64,000 nt of DNA from Rhodococcus rhodnii NBRC 100604 (GTDB lineage: Bacteria; Actinomycetota; Actinomycetes; Mycobacteriales; Mycobacteriaceae): contig NZ_BCXD01000001.1 in the NCBI RefSeq assembly GCF_001894925.1, forward strand, positions 186,001 through 250,000. Reading direction: 5' to 3'. The translations under genes were made by a program, and so were the position numbers. Positions 62,013 through 64,000 of the stretch are shown piece after piece (positions within the stretch are counted from its first letter, which is position 1; every line of letters starts with the position of its first letter). The notes under the pieces were generated by a model. It made no database searches. It had not been told where the DNA came from and saw only the letters and a list, made by a program, of their open reading frames with translations.

Positions 62013-63094
62013 TGGCCCTGCCCCTGCAACTGGCGCATACCTTCCTGCGTGCAGCGCTGGGCCGCATTGGTGTAGATCGGCTGATTGACCGTCGGCAGCC
62101 CCGTGGGCAGATTCAGGTGGGGCGAGTTGCCCGGCCCCGCGACGATGTCGATTCCGCACAGATAGAACTGGAACCACGATCCGTAGCTCGCGGCGCGCCC
62201 GAGCGCCTCGAGCTTGACGGGGAACGTCTTCAACGTCGCGTCGAGCGCGTCCTCGTTGCGGATGAGGGTGTCCGACAGCGTCGTGAGTGCGGCGATCGAA
62301 TCCGTCACCGCGGGACGCGTCGGTTCCAGAATGTCCGCGGTGGCGTTCGTCAGCCCCGCGAGCGACGACACGGCCGAGCCGATCGCGCCGCGGTCGGCCG
62401 CCAGTCCCGTCACGAGCTGCTGCGTGTTCACCAGCAGCGCGTCGAACTCGTCGCCGCGTTCGTTGACCGTCGCGAGGACGGAGTTGAGGTTGTCGATGAC
62501 CTCACCGATCACGCGGTCCTTGTCGGCGACGGTGTTCGTGAGGCTCGCAGTGTTGCGAACGAGCTGGTCGATGGTCCCCGCCTCCCCCTGGAACACCTGG
62601 ATGATCTGGTACGAGAGCTTGTTGACGTCGTCGGCGCTGAGTGTCTGGAACAGCGGCCGGAAGCCGTTGAAGAGCGTCGTGAGATCGACTGCGGGCCGGG
62701 TCTGCTCGTACGGGATCGCCCCGCCGGCGGAGATCCTCGTCCCCTGCGATCCGTCGCCCTGTTCGAGAGCGATGTAGCGCTGACCGACGAGATTTCGGTA
62801 TCGCAGGCTCGCGATCGTGCTGCCGGGCAGCCAGTCCCGGTCCTGGACCGAGAACTGGACGCGCGCTCGGTTGTTGTCGACGATCTCGATCGTCTCGACC
62901 TGGCCGACGCGCACGCCGGCGATCCGCACCTCGTCGCCTTCGTTGAGGGACGTGACGTCCGAGAACGTCGCGTCGAACTTCGTGCCGCCTCCGCCGCCGA
63001 TGTTGGCGATGGTCACGGCGAGCAGTCCGGTCGCGAGCACTGTCACGACCGCGAACACGATCAGCTTGATCAGCGGTGCTGCCAGCCCTCTCAT
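62009..63094 (-). CDS. mceB: Mce protein B
   Basis: 361 aa from ATG at 63094, overlapping the mceA stop by 4 bases. TM helix (about residues 8-30), MCE domain (about 37-115; FSDVTSLNEGDEVRIAGVRVGQVE) and helical domain, with a C-terminal CGIDIVAGPG and a Cys near the end (AAQRCTQEG). Confidence 0.93.
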   Translation of the reverse strand: MRGLAAPLIKLIVFAVVTVLATGLLAVTIANIGGGGGTKFDATFSDVTSLNEGDEVRIAGVRVGQVETIEIVDNNRARVQFSVQDRDWLPGSTIASLRYRNLVGQRYIALEQGDGSQGTRISAGGAIPYEQTRPAVDLTTLFNGFRPLFQTLSADDVNKLSYQIIQVFQGEAGTIDQLVRNTASLTNTVADKDRVIGEVIDNLNSVLATVNERGDEFDALLVNTQQLVTGLAADRGAIGSAVSSLAGLTNATADILEPTRPAVTDSIAALTTLSDTLIRNEDALDATLKTFPVKLEALGRAASYGSWFQFYLCGIDIVAGPGNSPHLNLPTGLPTVNQPIYTNAAQRCTQEGMRQLQGQGQ

Positions 63095-64000
63095 CGGATA
63101 CTCACCTCCGCTCCCCGTAGCGCGGGTGCCCCCACGGCCGTCGTCCATCCCGGCACGTCGTCCGGCTCGATTCCCCCTGCTTCGGCATAGACGACCTGCA
63201 GGGTCTCCCGCTCGATCGCCGAGCCCGCGTATGCGGCCGGCTGCACCTCGGCGCCTGCCCCGACGGGAACGACGGGCGGCGAGGGCTCGCCCCAGCCGGG
63301 AACCTGGTCCGGGACACCCGGCGGTGCCGGCAGCGCATCGAACCACGTCTCGCCCGGATTCCGCGACGGCGGCTGGTAGGAGCCGTCGTTGTACGACGAT
63401 CCGCCCGGGTACTGCGGGAAGAACTCGCCCGCGAGCTTGTAGCCGTCGTAACAGGCCGGCGGCCGGTCGTCGAGAAGCCGCGGCTCGTCCTGGTTGGGCA
63501 GGTAGCGGCCCTTGGGGTTCGTGAACTGCACGTTCGCGCGCACTCCCGGGAACGGATCGTCGGGCGCGATGATGTCGCGTGCCGCCGGCGCCGTCCGTGC
63601 GAATCCACCGAGCATGCAACCGAAGGTCGGCGACGACCGCGCGAACACCTGCAGCGCCTCCCGCGAATCGGCAGCGAAACTGATGACCTGCTCACGGTTG
63701 TTCTCGAGCAGTGCCGCGGTACTCGCCGCGCTCGCTCCGCCCGACGCGTACAGCGCAGCGAGCGTTCCCTGCTTCTCGACGACGGTGTTGCCGGTCACCC
63801 GGAGATTGTCGAGCGCGTTCACGAGCTGCGGTCCGGCGTCCGAGTAGGTCTCCGAGAAGTCGGCGAGACCGCGCAGCCCGTCCTGGAGCGCCGGCAGTTC
63901 GGTGTTGACCGAACCGAAGATCTGCTCGAGCCGGTCGAGGGTGAAGCCGAACTCCTCGCCGCGACCGCTGAATCCCTGCGCGAGCGCACCGAGTGTGTTG
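63091..64000 (-). CDS. mceA: Mce protein A, N-terminus beyond window
   Basis: About 302 C-terminal residues of MceA. The visible part is the helical domain (NTLGALAQGFSGRGEEFGF at the window edge, then LQVFARSSPTFGCMLGGFARTAPA) and a Pro/Gly-rich tail (PGVPDQVPGWGEPSPPVVP). The MCE domain, the TM helix and the yrbEA/B permease genes expected upstream lie off the right end. Confidence 0.9.
   Translation of the reverse strand, partial: NTLGALAQGFSGRGEEFGFTLDRLEQIFGSVNTELPALQDGLRGLADFSETYSDAGPQLVNALDNLRVTGNTVVEKQGTLAALYASGGASAASTAALLENNREQVISFAADSREALQVFARSSPTFGCMLGGFARTAPAARDIIAPDDPFPGVRANVQFTNPKGRYLPNQDEPRLLDDRPPACYDGYKLAGEFFPQYPGGSSYNDGSYQPPSRNPGETWFDALPAPPGVPDQVPGWGEPSPPVVPVGAGAEVQPAAYAGSAIERETLQVVYAEAGGIEPDDVPGWTTAVGAPALRGAEVSIR

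Overview
The window is high-G+C actinobacterial chromosome. It most resembles a mycolic-acid-bearing member of the Mycobacteriales close to Rhodococcus/Nocardia. The grounds are an Mce lipid-transport operon with Mce-associated proteins, four DUF3558 lipoproteins, an LGFP-repeat envelope protein, a GT87 mannosyltransferase-like protein, a cbs/metB/fadA3 neighbourhood like that of mycobacteria, and a TTG-started rpoB whose leader matches the mycobacterial one. Most of the window is ordinary core genome. The accessory part is about 26.0-30.8 kb, where base composition becomes visibly more A+T rich and a broken ISL3 transposase sits.

Layout. 0-6.4 kb: amino-acid and sulfur metabolism (ilvA-like, metB, two DUF3558 lipoproteins, cbs) and a thiolase. 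6.4-12.3 kb: Bax1-I membrane protein, RlmG-like methyltransferase, small membrane protein, SRAP abasic-site protein, a small unknown, an MFS transporter and an unusual glutamate racemase. 12.4-14.6 kb: a four-gene Asp23/Gls24-AmaP envelope-stress cluster. 14.5-17 kb: acyltransferase 3 and a GT87 mannosyltransferase. 17.2-21.6 kb: the str operon rpsL-rpsG-fusA-tuf, ending in a strong terminator. 22.0-25.8 kb: acyl-CoA dehydrogenase, enoyl-CoA hydratase, TetR and two more DUF3558 lipoproteins. 26.0-30.8 kb: a chimeric LGFP-repeat protein with an A+T-rich C-terminal domain, two paralogous small membrane proteins, and an ISL3 remnant between them. 30.9-40.4 kb: one long minus-strand operon (TIGR03084, AtuA, acyl-CoA dehydrogenase, SMP-30, biotin-dependent carboxylase beta and alpha, PatB/MalY-type C-S lyase). 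40.6-47.5 kb: EamA and DHA2 exporters, quinone oxidoreductase, FprB-type ferredoxin reductase, acyl-ACP thioesterase and a TetR. 47.6-55.2 kb: rpoC and rpoB. 55.5 kb to the right edge: two Mce-associated proteins and mceF, E, D, C, B and part of mceA.

How the parts work together. A near-identical 16-bp palindrome, CAAGCA-T(C/G)AC-TGCTTG, lies in front of both the acyl-CoA dehydrogenase/hydratase/TetR operon and the AtuA/carboxylase operon, 14.5 kb apart. This suggests one TetR regulator (probably the one at 23.1-23.8 kb) controls a split pathway for a branched or terpenoid acyl-CoA: dehydrogenation, carboxylation, hydration. The second candidate system is the LGFP-repeat protein with its C-terminal domain and following membrane protein gene, which looks like an envelope-anchored effector with an immunity-like partner. 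Its function is inference only, and the gene carries an apparent frameshift.
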